A stretch of 64,000 nt of DNA, taken from Solirhodobacter olei (GTDB lineage: Bacteria > Pseudomonadota > Alphaproteobacteria > Rhodobacterales > Rhodobacteraceae). The stretch lies in NCBI RefSeq assembly GCF_004010155.1, contig NZ_RRYH01000023.1, positions 60,382 through 124,381 of the forward strand. Direction: 5' to 3'. This document shows, piece after piece, positions 8,604 through 17,654 of this stretch. The notes beneath the pieces were generated by a model, which did not search any database, was not told the DNA's origin, and saw nothing but the letters and a program-made list of their open reading frames with translations. The first letter of the stretch is position 1; each line of letters starts with the position of its first letter. The translations under genes and the position numbers were made by a program.

Positions 8604-9560
8604 CTACAAGGCCTCGGCCATGACGCAGAGCAGCTCGAACATCACCGAGACGCCGAGCCAGGCGGTGTTGCCGGCCTGGTCGAAGGGCGGCGAAACCTCT
8701 ACCAGATCTGCGCCGACGACGTTCAGCCCGCGCATCTCGCGCACCACCTGCAGCGCCTGGAACGAATTCGGCCCGCCCACCTCGGGCGTGCCGGTCCCGG
8801 GCGCGAAGGCCGGGTCGATGAAGTCGATGTCATAGGAGCAGTAGACCGGGGCGTCGCCCACACGCTCGCGCGCCTCTGCCATCACATCCGGGATACCACG
8901 GTCGAAAAGCTCCTCGATCGTGACGATGCGAATGCCGTGCTCGGCTGCGAACTCGCGGTCCGCCGAATCGTACATCGTGCCGCGGATACCGATCTGGATG
9001 CAGCGTGCGGGTTCCAGAAGCCCCTCCTCCACCGCCACGCGGAACGGGTTCCCGTGGGTCAGCGCCCGGCCGCCGAAATAGGCCGGGAAAAGATCCGTGT
9101 GCGAATCGAAATGGATCAGCCCCAGCGGCGCGCCCTTGGCGAGGCCCCTGAGCACCGGCAGCGTGCAAAGATGGTCGCCCCCCGCGGTCAGCGGCCGCAC
9201 CCCCGCAGTCCGAAGCTTGGCATAGACGCCCTCGATCCGTTCCAGCGTGTCGTGCAGGTCGACCGGGTTCGGCCCCACGTCGCCGAGGTCCGCGACCCGT
9301 GCCAGCTCGAACGGCCGAATACCGAAGACCGGATGCTGCGCCCGGATCATGGTGGAGGCGTCGCGCAGCTGCCGCGGCCCATGGCGTGCGCCGGGCCGGT
9401 TCGACGTGCCGCCGTCCCAGGGCAGTCCGACGATGCCGATCTGCACGTCGGAGAAGCGCGGATGGTCGGGCCCCACCTCGGGCAGCCGCATGAAGGTCGG
9501 AACGCCCGCGAAACGCGGCAGCGTCATCCCCGAAACGGGCTGGAAAAATGGATCGGACAT
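8604..9560 (-). CDS. Agmatinase/ureohydrolase family protein
   Basis: 318 residues of the arginase fold. The binuclear-manganese motifs are all present in order: GGDH, FDSHTD and YDIDFIDP followed by APGTGTPEVGG. The family removes urea from agmatine, guanidinobutyrate, proclavaminate or formiminoglutamate-type substrates. The GTGTPEVGG loop fits the agmatinase/guanidinobutyrase branch, but the exact substrate is not decided. The start MSDPFFQPVSG at 9560 has GGGAG upstream; the longer frame is not conserved. Monocistronic on the minus strand. Confidence 0.85.
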   Translation of the reverse strand: MSDPFFQPVSGMTLPRFAGVPTFMRLPEVGPDHPRFSDVQIGIVGLPWDGGTSNRPGARHGPRQLRDASTMIRAQHPVFGIRPFELARVADLGDVGPNPVDLHDTLERIEGVYAKLRTAGVRPLTAGGDHLCTLPVLRGLAKGAPLGLIHFDSHTDLFPAYFGGRALTHGNPFRVAVEEGLLEPARCIQIGIRGTMYDSADREFAAEHGIRIVTIEELFDRGIPDVMAEARERVGDAPVYCSYDIDFIDPAFAPGTGTPEVGGPNSFQALQVVREMRGLNVVGADLVEVSPPFDQAGNTAWLGVSVMFELLCVMAEAL

Positions 9561-9621
9561 CGGCGGGCTCCCTTGATTTGTCGCCCGACCCTCGCCCCTC
9601 ATCGCGCCGGCTGCAAGCCCC

Positions 9622-10206
9622 TCAGGCCTCCAGCTCCGCATCCCAGTAAAGGAAATCCATCCAGCTCTCGTGCAGGTAGTTCGGCGGGAACTTGCGGCCC
9701 GCCTTCTGCATGTCTTCCGCCGTCGGCGGCACCGGAGGCTTGCGCAGCTGCATCCCCACCTGCCGCAGGCTCTTGGAGCCCTTCCTGAGGTTGCAGGGCG
9801 AGCAGGCCGCCACCACGTTTTCCCAGCTCGTGCGCCCGCCGCGGGCACGCGGAATGACATGATCGAAGGTCAGATCGCCGCGCGTGCCGCAGTACTGGCA
9901 GCAGAATTCGTCCCTCAGAAAAAGATTGAAGCGCGTGAAGGCCACGCGCTTCTGGGGTTTGACGAATTCTTTGAGCACCACCACCGAAGGTATCCGTATC
10001 TCGGTGGTGGGAGACCTGACGAAGGCATCGTATTCCGCCACGATCGAGACCCGGTCGAGGAAGGCCGCCTTGATCGCCTCCTGCCAGGGCCAGAGCGACA
10101 GCGGGTAGTAGGACAGCGGCCTGTAATCCGCGTTCAGCACCAGCGCGGGATAATGCCTGAGCGCCGCAGGTTCCCGCACGAAACTGGTTCTGAAGTCTCC
10201 GTCCAT
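9622..10206 (-). CDS. HNH endonuclease family protein
   Basis: 194 residues with a C-terminal HNH domain: CQYCG, then LTFDHVIPRARGG, then WENVVAACSPCNLRKG, giving two CxxC zinc pairs and the catalytic DH/N/H set. The N-terminal part (LNADYRPLSYYPLSLWPWQEA) is the extension typical of a chromosomal HNH family widespread in alphaproteobacteria. Members are not linked to phages or restriction systems and their role is unknown. The start MDGDFRTSF at 10206 matches that family; an upstream in-frame ATG gives a non-conserved tail. An AT-rich stretch near 10275-10290 probably holds the promoter. Confidence 0.85.
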   Translation of the reverse strand: MDGDFRTSFVREPAALRHYPALVLNADYRPLSYYPLSLWPWQEAIKAAFLDRVSIVAEYDAFVRSPTTEIRIPSVVVLKEFVKPQKRVAFTRFNLFLRDEFCCQYCGTRGDLTFDHVIPRARGGRTSWENVVAACSPCNLRKGSKSLRQVGMQLRKPPVPPTAEDMQKAGRKFPPNYLHESWMDFLYWDAELEA

Positions 10207-10419
10207 CACCCGGTCTCCGATCCCGCCCCGGAGGGCCGTCTGGCGGGCGCGGGTCGCGCAACCCGCTCCCGATAGATTAACTATATATGGCGTTCGTCTT
10301 CTGGCAAGTCCCGCAACATGCGGTGGGTCTGTGCAGATGGGCATAAAGCTGCAACTTCACAACAGCATGACAGTTCCAGCCCCGTTCCGGACCCCGCGCC
10401 ACGCCGCGTCGGCCGGTTT

Positions 10420-11082
10420 TCAGCCCGGCAGGTGCTCCTTCAGCGCCTGCAGCGCCAGCGACAGCCCGTCGGGGGCGATTCCATGCCCCACCCCGCGGCA
10501 GACATGGGTGGAGACCGCGAATCCCGCCGCCCTCAGCGCCTCGGCCGCCGCCGGCATCGCCGCGGGCGGCACCACCTCGTCGGCATCGCCATGAACCAGC
10601 AGCACGGGCGGGCGCGAGACGGTCTCTGCCGCCAGCCGTTCGGGGGCGACGAGCATGCCGGAAAAGCCCACGACGCAGGCGCAGGCGGAAGGGCGGCGTG
10701 GCGCCACGGCCAGCGCCATCATCGTGCCCTGGGAGAAGCCCACCAGCGCCAGCGCACTGTCGTCGAGCCCTTCCTCCGCCAGCCGTGCATCGAGGAAGGC
10801 GTTCAGATCCGCCATCGCCTCGGCCATGCCGGCGGCGGCGGCGGCCTCGCTGGACCCGTCGATCCAGGGGATCGGGAACCATTGGTAGCCAAAGGGATTG
10901 CCCCCGCAGCGCTCGGGCGCGTCTGGCGCGATGAAAACGGTATCGGGCAGATGCGGCCCCAGCGGATCGGCAAGGCCAAGAAGATCCGCCCCGTCCGCGC
11001 CATAGCCGTGCAGGAAAACGACGAGGCTCTTCGCCTTGCCCGAAACCGGCGCCCGCCGCCCGAATTGCAGTTCCCGCGTCAT
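10420..11082 (-). CDS. Alpha/beta hydrolase, carboxylesterase/phospholipase family
   Basis: 220 residues. The nucleophile elbow is GFSQGTMM (serine), and the remaining triad candidates are the aspartate of HGDADEVVP and the histidine of GVGHGIAPDG. An oxyanion-hole stretch FLHGYGADG sits near the N-terminus. This matches the YpfH/acyl-protein-thioesterase-like esterase family, cytoplasmic, of broad ester specificity. Its ATG overlaps the stop of the upstream AlkA-like gene as ATGA, so the two are co-translated. The physiological substrate is unknown. Confidence 0.85.
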   Translation of the reverse strand: MTRELQFGRRAPVSGKAKSLVVFLHGYGADGADLLGLADPLGPHLPDTVFIAPDAPERCGGNPFGYQWFPIPWIDGSSEAAAAAGMAEAMADLNAFLDARLAEEGLDDSALALVGFSQGTMMALAVAPRRPSACACVVGFSGMLVAPERLAAETVSRPPVLLVHGDADEVVPPAAMPAAAEALRAAGFAVSTHVCRGVGHGIAPDGLSLALQALKEHLPG

Positions 11083-11708
11083 CTCACCCCCTCGCGCCCC
11101 TTGGCCACGCGGTAATAGGCCCAGAGGAGCCGGGCCGCAACGGCCCGCCAGGGCCGCCAGGCCTCCGCCATCTCACGCAGCGCCGCCTCCGAGGGCCGAT
11201 CCTCCAGCGCGAAGATCATCCGCGCCGCCTCCTGCAGCGCCAGGTCGCCCGCCGCGAAGGCGTCAGCGCGGCCGAGCGCGAACATCACGTAGATCTCCGC
11301 CGTCCAGCGCCCGATCCCCGGCAGGGCCACGAGGCGGGCCACGGCCTCTTCCTCCGGTGCGTCCACCAGCGCAGCATAGTCGAAGCCCGAAAGCGCCACC
11401 GCCTTCAGATAGCGCATCTTCGGCCGCGACAGGCCGCAGGCCCGCAGCGCCGCCTCATCTGCCGCCGCGACCGCCTCCGCCGTCACCAGACCGGCCTCGG
11501 CCAGCCGCCCGCTGATCGCGCGCGCTAAGGCGGTGGAGACCTGCTGCCCCACGATCGCATCCTGAAGCGCCCCGAACCCGCCCGCCCGCCGCCGCAGCGG
11601 CAGCGGCCCCGCAGCCTCCAGCGCCGCGGCGAAGCGCGGCTCGCGTGCCGCGAGCCAGGCCGCGCCCTCGGCCACGCAGGCCTCCGTCTCGATGATCCGC
11701 CCGATCAC
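11079..11708 (-). CDS. AlkA-like DNA-3-methyladenine glycosylase II
   Basis: 209 residues of the HhH-GPD superfamily. The helix-hairpin-helix is LPGIGRWTAEIY, and the catalytic aspartate is in the following loop (FAAGDLALQ). FGALQDAIVGQQVS is the conserved N-terminal helix. It excises alkylated purines. It lacks the ~80-residue N-terminal domain of E. coli AlkA, as is common in this short bacterial branch. The start is GTG with GGGAG upstream. It is first in a two-gene unit with the esterase. A dispersed GAGTATTT element (11725-11746) sits just before the start. Confidence 0.88.
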   Translation of the reverse strand: MIGRIIETEACVAEGAAWLAAREPRFAAALEAAGPLPLRRRAGGFGALQDAIVGQQVSTALARAISGRLAEAGLVTAEAVAAADEAALRACGLSRPKMRYLKAVALSGFDYAALVDAPEEEAVARLVALPGIGRWTAEIYVMFALGRADAFAAGDLALQEAARMIFALEDRPSEAALREMAEAWRPWRAVAARLLWAYYRVAKGREGVR

Positions 11709-11724
11709 GCGCGCCGCGCTCCCG

Positions 11725-11746
11725 CTTTTTCCTGGCCCAAATACTC
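11725..11746 (-). repeat. Dispersed GAGTATTT element before the AlkA-like gene
   Basis: The minus strand reads GAGTATTTGGGCCAGGAAAA and ends about 17 bases upstream of the GTG start at 11708. It is the same element as at 15536-15557 without the adjoining G/C hairpin. Confidence 0.55.
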
Positions 11747-11869
11747 GCGCCGCAGGCTAGAAGTTTCCCCGCCCGCCACAAGCCCCGCCGGCCGGCACCG
11801 CGCGGGGGGATGATCGGCCCCCGCACGGGGCCTCTTGCCGGCCCCCGCGCCGCGCACTAGCCATGGCGC

Positions 11870-13102
11870 ATGACAGAGATCCTTGCCCCCGCAGACGGCG
11901 ACGCCCGCGCCCGCCGTAACGTCGCCGTCCTGGTCGCCGCCCAGGCGCTGATCGGGGCGCAATTGCCGATGATCTTCACCATCGGCGGCCTGGCCGGACA
12001 GACGCTGGCGCCCAATCCCTGCCTCGCCACGGTGCCGATCTCGATGATCGTGGTGGGATCGATGCTGACCGCCACGCCGCTTTCGGCCGCGATGCAGAAA
12101 TGGGGCCGCCGCACCGGCTTCTTCATCGGCGCCCTCGGCGGCATGCTGGGCGCGATCACTGGGGCGGTGGGGCTTTACGAGAACTCCTTCCTGCTCTTCC
12201 TCGCCGGATCGCTCATGACCGGCATCTACATGTCGGCGCAGGGCTTTTACCGGTTTGCCGCCGCCGATACCGCCTCCGAGGGCTTCCAGGCCAAGGCGAT
12301 CTCCTATGTCATGGCGGGCGGGCTCGCCTCCGCCATCGTCGGCCCGCAGTTGGTCAAGATGACCTCCGGCGCGCTGGCCGTGCCCTTCCTCGGCACCTAC
12401 CTCGCCGTGGTCGGCCTGAACGCGGTGGGGTTCCTGCTGTTTCCGCTGGTCGACATCCCGCGCGTGGCCCGGCCGCATCACGACGCGCCCCGAGGGCGGA
12501 CGCGCTGGCAGCTCATCACCACGCCCCGCATCGCCGTGGCGGTGATCTGCGCCACCGTCTCCTACGCGCTGATGAACCTGATGATGACCTCGGCGCCGCT
12601 GGCGGTCGTGGGCTGCGGCTTCCATACCGATGACGCGGCCAACATCGTCTCCGCCCACGTGCTTTCGATGTACGTCCCCTCCTTTTTCACCGGTTTCCTG
12701 ATCGCCAGGTTCGGGGTGGAAAAGATCATTGGCACCGGTCTTGTCATCCTCGCCGGCTCCGCCACCGTCGCGCTGGCCGGCGTCGCGCTGACGAACTTCT
12801 TCGGTGCGCTGATGCTCCTCGGGATCGGCTGGAACTTCGGTTTCATCGGCGCGACGACCATGCTTGCCTCCGCCCATGCGCCATCGGAGCGGGGCCGGAT
12901 GCAGGGCCTCAACGACCTCATCGTCTTCGGCGGGGTGACCATGGCCTCCTTCGCCTCTGGCGGGCTGATGAACTGTTCGGGCGGCACGCCGCAGGCGGGC
13001 TGGCATGCCGTCAGCATGATGATGGCGCCGCTGATCGTGCTGGCCGGGGGCGCGCTGATCTGGCTCGCCTTTCGCCCGGCGGACAGCGAAATCATCACCT
13101 GA
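11870..13102 (+). CDS. Major facilitator superfamily transporter
   Basis: 410 residues with about 12 hydrophobic segments and a central hydrophilic loop (about 200-215, RPHHDAPRGRTRW). The MFS-A-like cytoplasmic loop after helix 2 (MQKWGRRTGFFIG) and the mirrored loop in the second half are visible. It resembles the YnfM/NarK-neighbouring group of uncharacterised MFS proteins. The substrate is unknown, and there is no neighbouring catabolic or efflux gene to suggest one. It starts at an ATG lacking a clear Shine-Dalgarno and is convergent with the next minus-strand gene, 36 bases apart. Confidence 0.85.
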   Translation: MTEILAPADGDARARRNVAVLVAAQALIGAQLPMIFTIGGLAGQTLAPNPCLATVPISMIVVGSMLTATPLSAAMQKWGRRTGFFIGALGGMLGAITGAVGLYENSFLLFLAGSLMTGIYMSAQGFYRFAAADTASEGFQAKAISYVMAGGLASAIVGPQLVKMTSGALAVPFLGTYLAVVGLNAVGFLLFPLVDIPRVARPHHDAPRGRTRWQLITTPRIAVAVICATVSYALMNLMMTSAPLAVVGCGFHTDDAANIVSAHVLSMYVPSFFTGFLIARFGVEKIIGTGLVILAGSATVALAGVALTNFFGALMLLGIGWNFGFIGATTMLASAHAPSERGRMQGLNDLIVFGGVTMASFASGGLMNCSGGTPQAGWHAVSMMMAPLIVLAGGALIWLAFRPADSEIIT

Positions 13103-13138
13103 TTTCAGAGTTTTGAGAGGCGCGGCTTACACGCTACA

Positions 13139-13900
13139 TTACCACCGCCCGGTGAGCCCGGCCCAGGCCAGCCCACCGCGCCGCGCGAATTCGGACGGGC
13201 CGAGCCCGCCCTCCGCCACCCGCCCGGGCGCCCGGGCCGCGCGGCGCAGAATGCCCGCCGCCTGCCAGCCCGGCGCCAGCGCCGCGAAGGCAGAGGCCGG
13301 CACCACCCGCCGCCGCCGCCGCGCCTCTGCGATCCGGCTCAGCCCGTCCCGCGCGAGCGCGGCTACATCCGCCCCTTCCGGCAGCGGCGCCCAGCCCCGC
13401 GCGCTCAGCTCCGGCGCCGCCCGCAGCCAGGCCGCGAGCCCGGCGCCCCAGCCATAGGCCCGCACCACCGGCTCGGCCGCCTCGGGGGCGCCAAGACTAC
13501 GCGCCGCGGCCCAGAAAAGCCCCGCCGAGGTTGCCTCCAAATACGCGCCAAGCGCCGCTACATCCGCGAAGGGTTCGCGCCAGACATCCCGCCTGCGCGC
13601 CTCGACCAGGGCCGCCAGCGGCGCGGCCCCGGCCCCGCCGAGCGCCTCGGCCAGTGGCTCCATCACGGGATGACCGGGCGTGCCGCCCTCCGGCAGGCGT
13701 TCCACCGCATCGGCCCAGAATTGCAGCCGCATCTCCGCCACCAGCGGCTCGTGCGCGGCCCAGGGCGCGCGCGCGACCTCCAGGTTGAAGGCCCAGAGCG
13801 GCCAGAGCTTCGCCTGGGCCGCCTCGTCCGCGCCCGCCGTCACCAGCGCCCGGTCAGGATCGCCCCGCTCCACCAGATCGCGGCAGTGGTCGAGGCTCAC
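13139..13900 (-). CDS. Squalene/phytoene synthase family protein (NDUFAF6-like)
   Basis: 253 residues. The RLQFWADAVERL helix matches the family hallmark of the non-catalytic branch related to mitochondrial NDUFAF6. The aspartate-rich DxxxD motifs of true prenyl synthases are not evident, so catalysis of squalene or phytoene formation is doubtful. NDUFAF6 helps assemble respiratory complex I, and a similar role in this relative of the mitochondrial ancestor is a reasonable guess only. Its ATG overlaps the cimA stop as ATGA, so it is the downstream partner in cimA's operon. Very alanine- and arginine-rich. Confidence 0.75.
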   Translation of the reverse strand: MSLDHCRDLVERGDPDRALVTAGADEAAQAKLWPLWAFNLEVARAPWAAHEPLVAEMRLQFWADAVERLPEGGTPGHPVMEPLAEALGGAGAAPLAALVEARRRDVWREPFADVAALGAYLEATSAGLFWAAARSLGAPEAAEPVVRAYGWGAGLAAWLRAAPELSARGWAPLPEGADVAALARDGLSRIAEARRRRRVVPASAFAALAPGWQAAGILRRAARAPGRVAEGGLGPSEFARRGGLAWAGLTGRW

Positions 13901-15519
13901 GTCGCCCGCGCCCCGTCGCGGATAAGCTTCCAGGTGATCGCATCCAGCAGCGCCTCAAAGGACGCGTCAACGATGTTGGGCGAGACCCCGACGGTCGACC
14001 AGCGATGCCCCTCGCCATCCTCGCTGTCGATGATGACGCGGGTGACGGCCTCGGTGCCGCCCTGCGTGATGCGGACCTTGAAATCGACCAGCTTCATGTC
14101 GTCGATATTCGGCTGGTAGGGCCCGAGGTCCTTCGCCAGCGCCTTGGAGAGTGCGTTGACCGGCCCGCGATCGCTTCCCGTCTCGTCCATGCTCTCGGAG
14201 ACCGAGAGCATCTTGTCCTCGCCGATCTTCACCACCACGACGGCTTCCGACAGCGTGACCATCCGGTCGTACTTGTTCTTCCGCCGCTCTACGGTGACGC
14301 GGTAGCGCTTCACCTCGAAGAACTTCGGCAGAAGCCCCAGTTCCGCCCGCGCGACCAGCTCGAAGGAGGCCTGCGCGCCGTCATAGGCATAGCCCATATC
14401 CTCGCGCCGCTTCACCTCGCGCAGGATCTCGGCCAGCCGCGGATCGCCGGCCTCCACCTCGATGCCGGCCGAGGCCAGCCGCGCGCGCAGGTTCGACTGC
14501 CCGGCCTGGTTCGACATCGGGATGATCCGCGAATTGCCGACGAGGGCCGGGTCGACATGCTCATAGGTCGCCGGGTCCTTCAGGATCGCCGAGGCATGGA
14601 GCCCCGCCTTGTGCGCGAAGGCCGAGGCACCGACGTAAGGCGCGGAGCGGTTCGGCACCCGGTTCAGGATATCGTCGAGCATGCGCGAGACCTTGGTGAT
14701 CCGCTTCAGCCCGTCGAGGCTGACCCCGATCTCGAACCGGCTGGCATAAGGTTCTTTCAGAAGAAGTGTCGGTATCAGGCTGACAAGATTTGCATTTCCG
14801 CAGCGCTCACCCAGCCCGTTCAGCGTGCCCTGCACCTGCCGAACGCCCGCATCGACGGCGGCAAGCGAACAGGCCACCGCCGCCTCGCTGTCATTGTGGC
14901 AATGGATGCCGAGCCGGTCGCCCGGCAGCCCCGCCGCGATGACTTCCGAGACGATCCGCCCGACCTCCGCCGGCAGCGTACCGCCGTTTGTATCGCAGAG
15001 GACGACCCAGCGCGCCCCGGCCTCCAGCGCCGCCTTCAGGCAGTCGAGCGCATGGTCCCGGTCGGCCTTCCAGCCGTCGAAGAAATGCTCGGCGTCGAAG
15101 AGCGCTTCTCGTCCATTGGATGAAAGATGGGCGATAGAGGCCCGGATATTCTCGATATTCTCTTCCGGCGTGATGCCGAGCGCGGTCTCGACATGGAAGA
15201 TATGGGTCTTGCCGACCAGACAGACGGCCGGCGTGCCGGCATTCATCACCTCGGCCAGCACATCGTCATTGGCCGCCGAGCGCCCGGCCCGCTTGGTCAT
15301 GCCGAAGGCGGTGAAGGTCGCCCGCGTCTTCGGCGCTGCGGCGAAGAAATCGCTGTCCGTCGGGTTCGCCCCGGGCCAGCCGCCCTCGATATAATCGAGC
15401 CCGAGATCGTCCAGCGCTTTCGCGATCTGCAGCTTCTCGGGGACGGAGAACTGCACCCCCTGGCTCTGCTGCCCGTCGCGGAGCGTGGTGTCGTAGAGAT
15501 AAAGACGCTCCCGGCTCAT
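13897..15519 (-). CDS. cimA: (R)-citramalate synthase
   Basis: 540 residues. It condenses pyruvate and acetyl-CoA to citramalate, the threonine-independent entry to isoleucine. The HMGL-like barrel has YDTTLRDGQQSQG at the N-terminus and HCHNDSEAA plus the GLGERCGNANL region further on. The C-terminal ~130 residues are the LeuA-type allosteric dimerisation domain, where isoleucine usually binds. The start MSRERLYLYD at 15519 has GGGGGAG and GAGG upstream; an upstream frame extension is not conserved. It lies 97 bases after cysS, with a repeat element between them. It supplies 2-ketobutyrate to the IlvBN enzyme encoded at 19.7-22.1 kb. Confidence 0.93.
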   Translation of the reverse strand: MSRERLYLYDTTLRDGQQSQGVQFSVPEKLQIAKALDDLGLDYIEGGWPGANPTDSDFFAAAPKTRATFTAFGMTKRAGRSAANDDVLAEVMNAGTPAVCLVGKTHIFHVETALGITPEENIENIRASIAHLSSNGREALFDAEHFFDGWKADRDHALDCLKAALEAGARWVVLCDTNGGTLPAEVGRIVSEVIAAGLPGDRLGIHCHNDSEAAVACSLAAVDAGVRQVQGTLNGLGERCGNANLVSLIPTLLLKEPYASRFEIGVSLDGLKRITKVSRMLDDILNRVPNRSAPYVGASAFAHKAGLHASAILKDPATYEHVDPALVGNSRIIPMSNQAGQSNLRARLASAGIEVEAGDPRLAEILREVKRREDMGYAYDGAQASFELVARAELGLLPKFFEVKRYRVTVERRKNKYDRMVTLSEAVVVVKIGEDKMLSVSESMDETGSDRGPVNALSKALAKDLGPYQPNIDDMKLVDFKVRITQGGTEAVTRVIIDSEDGEGHRWSTVGVSPNIVDASFEALLDAITWKLIRDGARAT

Positions 15520-15535
15520 CCTCGCACTCCCCCTA

Positions 15536-15587
15536 CTTTTTCTTGGCAAAAATACTCTCCGGAGGTCCGGGGGCGGAAAACCCCCGG
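15536..15587 (-). repeat. Dispersed GAGTATTT element with G/C hairpin between cysS and cimA
   Basis: On the minus strand, a CCGGGGG/CCCCCGG hairpin (15567-15587) is followed by GAGTATTTTTGCCAAGAAAA (15538-15557), ending about 17 bases before the cimA start. Close variants of the second part occur at 11725-11746, 32616-32638 and 21541-21566, all oriented toward the downstream gene. Function unknown. Confidence 0.6.
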
Positions 15588-15616
15588 CGCCGGAGCCGGC
15601 CAGAAGCGCGCGTCGC

Positions 15617-17014
15617 TCATGTCAGCGCCTCCAACTTGGCGGCATCGAACTGCGCCCCCGCAACCAGATCGACCGCATCGCGCCCGATCCGCACCTCGAC
15701 CCCGGCGGCAACGAGGCCAGCCTTCAGTCGGTCGACTTCCGAAAAGTCCTTTGTTTTCATAGCAGCTTGCCTGGCATTCTTCAGACGCTCAGCGAAGCCC
15801 GAAAGATCCACCGTTGGCGCCTCAGCCCAGCCACCCTGATCCGCGCCCAGAAGCCCCATGAGACAGGCGGAGGCGCGAAGTCCCGCGCCATCGCCGGAGG
15901 CCGCCAGCCGGTGCAGTACCGCCAGCGCGCCCGCGGTGTTGAGGTCATCGGACAGCGCCTCGACCACCTCGGCCGCGGGCTCCCCCACCGCCTCGGCCCC
16001 GGCGATCAGCCCGCGCCATTTCCGCAGCGTCGCCTCCGCCTCCTGCCGCTTCTTCTCGGTCCAGTCCATCGGCTTCGAATAATGCGTGCTCAGCATCACG
16101 AACCGAATGACCTCGCCCGGCACGCCCTGATCCAGCAGATCCCGTACAGTGAAGAAGTTGCCCAGCGACTTGGACATCTTCCTGCCCTCGACCTGCAGCA
16201 TCTCGTTGTGCATCCAGTAGCGGGCGAAATCTCCGTGCGGGTGGGCGCAGGCGCTCTGGGCGATCTCGTTCTCGTGGTGGGGGAACTGCAGGTCGATGCC
16301 GCCGCCGTGGATGTCGAAGCTCTCGCCCAGCAGCTCGTGACTCATGGCCGAGCATTCGATGTGCCAGCCCGGCCGCCCCCGCCCCCAGGGGCTGTCCCAG
16401 CCGGGAAGATCGTCCGAGGACGGCTTCCACAGCACGAAATCCATCGGGTCTTCCTTGAACGGCGCCACCTCGACCCGGGCACCGGCGATCATGTCGTCCA
16501 CCGACCGGCCCGAAAGCGCGCCGTAATCGCGGTAGGACCGCACGCGGAAGAGGACATGCCCGTCCTTGGCATAGGCGTGACCGGAGGTGATCAGCCCCTC
16601 GATCATGCCGATCATCTGGCCGATGAACTCCGTCGCGCGCGGCTCCAGCGTCGGGCGGAGCGCGCCGAGCGCGTCCATGTCGGCGTGATACCAGGCGATG
16701 GTCTCGTCTGTCAGCGCGCGGATGATCGTCTCCAGCTCGCGCGGATCGCCCGCGGCCTTCATCTCGGCCGCGCGCGCGTTGATCTTGTCGTCGACGTCGG
16801 TGAAGTTGCGGACATAGGTTACGTGGCCCTCGCCATAGACATGGCGCAGCAGCCGGAAGAGCGTGTCGAAAACCACCACGGGCCGCGCATTGCCGAGGTG
16901 CGCCCGGTCGTAGACCGTCGGCCCGCAGACATACATCCGCACGTTCGTGGGGTCGATCGGAACGAAGGCCTCCTTCGTCCGGGTCTTGGTGTTGTGGAGC
17001 CTGATCTCGACCAT
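15617..17014 (-). CDS. cysS: Cysteinyl-tRNA synthetase
   Basis: 465 residues, the family's normal length. It charges tRNA-Cys in the cytoplasm. Class I signatures are a HIGH-type motif (AHLGNARP) following [10 protein letters not shown], and KMSKSLGN. Zinc ligands are the cysteine of CGPTVYD, the cysteine of IECSAMS and the histidine region [15 protein letters not shown]. The DALR-type C-terminal anticodon-binding helices end in a short alanine-rich tail. It is probably the first gene of cysS-cimA-squalene-synthase-like on the minus strand. Confidence 0.97.
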   Translation of the reverse strand: MVEIRLHNTKTRTKEAFVPIDPTNVRMYVCGPTVYDRAHLGNARPVVVFDTLFRLLRHVYGEGHVTYVRNFTDVDDKINARAAEMKAAGDPRELETIIRALTDETIAWYHADMDALGALRPTLEPRATEFIGQMIGMIEGLITSGHAYAKDGHVLFRVRSYRDYGALSGRSVDDMIAGARVEVAPFKEDPMDFVLWKPSSDDLPGWDSPWGRGRPGWHIECSAMSHELLGESFDIHGGGIDLQFPHHENEIAQSACAHPHGDFARYWMHNEMLQVEGRKMSKSLGNFFTVRDLLDQGVPGEVIRFVMLSTHYSKPMDWTEKKRQEAEATLRKWRGLIAGAEAVGEPAAEVVEALSDDLNTAGALAVLHRLAASGDGAGLRASACLMGLLGADQGGWAEAPTVDLSGFAERLKNARQAAMKTKDFSEVDRLKAGLVAAGVEVRIGRDAVDLVAGAQFDAAKLEALT

Positions 17015-17192
17015 GCCTGTCCCTCGCGCGGCAGCACCGGCGGCGGGCCTAACAGGTTCGGTCTGGATTGAGAACAGAGAGAACGGCCCGCCTGACGTAT
17101 GTCAGCCGATAATGCAGCAAATGCAGATGATGCCGTTCGTCTTCATGGCCAGAGGGCTAGCACCAAGCCGGCCCCCTGGCAAGCGCCTTGGA

Positions 17193-17576
17193 TCAGGCGT
17201 AGCTGACCGCCTCGTATTCGATGCCGTCGGCGTCGTGGAAGTAGAAGCGCCGCCCCGGCTCGTAATCGGCATGCGAATGGGTAGCGAGGCCCTCCGCCTT
17301 CACCCGCGCCTCCAGCGCTTCGAGGTCGTCGACCACCACGGCGATATGGTTGAGCCCGCCGAGCTGGCTGTAATTGTCCTGCCGCGGCGACTGCTCGCCG
17401 CCCGGGCCGGTGTAGAGCGCGACATATTGCTCCGCGGTACCGACATGGACGGAGCGCCCGCCGTGGATGGCGCCCCCCTGCCAGCGGATCTTCCAGCCGA
17501 AGAGCCGTTCGTAAAGCGCCGCCGTCCCATCCGGGTCGGGCACGGTCACGTTCACATGTTCCAGCATAGCCGCCAT
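17193..17576 (-). CDS. VOC-family glyoxalase-like protein under SoxR control
   Basis: 127 residues, one vicinal-oxygen-chelate module pair: LEHVNVTVPDPDGTAALYERLFGW at the start and LNHIAVVVDDLEAL near residue 70, with metal-ligand candidates H6, H73 and E near the C-terminus (GIEYEAV). Family members isomerise methylglyoxal adducts, cleave aromatics or confer antibiotic resistance; the reaction here is not known. The start MAAMLEHVNV has GGAAAGGA upstream. Its promoter (TTGATC, 19-bp spacer, TACAAC) contains a perfect SoxR box and faces soxR, so it is very probably induced by redox-cycling compounds. Confidence 0.85.
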   Translation of the reverse strand: MAAMLEHVNVTVPDPDGTAALYERLFGWKIRWQGGAIHGGRSVHVGTAEQYVALYTGPGGEQSPRQDNYSQLGGLNHIAVVVDDLEALEARVKAEGLATHSHADYEPGRRFYFHDADGIEYEAVSYA

Positions 17577-17612
17577 TTTCGGTCCTTTCCGTTGGCATTT
17601 CGGGCGATTCCT

Positions 17613-17643
17613 GTTGTAATTTCTCAAGTGAACTTGAGATCAA
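17613..17643 (-). promoter_or_regulatory. SoxR box inside a 19-bp-spacer promoter
   Basis: TCTCAAGT-GA-ACTTGAGA (17622-17639) is a perfect 8-bp-arm palindrome matching the known SoxR site. On the minus strand it lies between TTGATC (17643-17638) and TACAAC (17618-17613), which are 19 bases apart. That over-long spacer is the hallmark of MerR-family activated promoters. It drives the VOC gene and overlaps the soxR promoter. Confidence 0.88.
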
Positions 17644-17654
17644 GGAGTTTTCGC

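Noticed and set aside
9622..10206. The HNH protein as part of a restriction or defence system
   Set aside because: The neighbours are an agmatinase-like enzyme and an esterase; the family is a conserved chromosomal one with no methyltransferase or phage genes nearby.
17058..17075. GAAC-AGAGA-GAAC upstream of cysS as a LexA box
   Set aside because: The spacer is 5 bases, not the 7 required for GAAC-N7-GAAC as seen at lexA.
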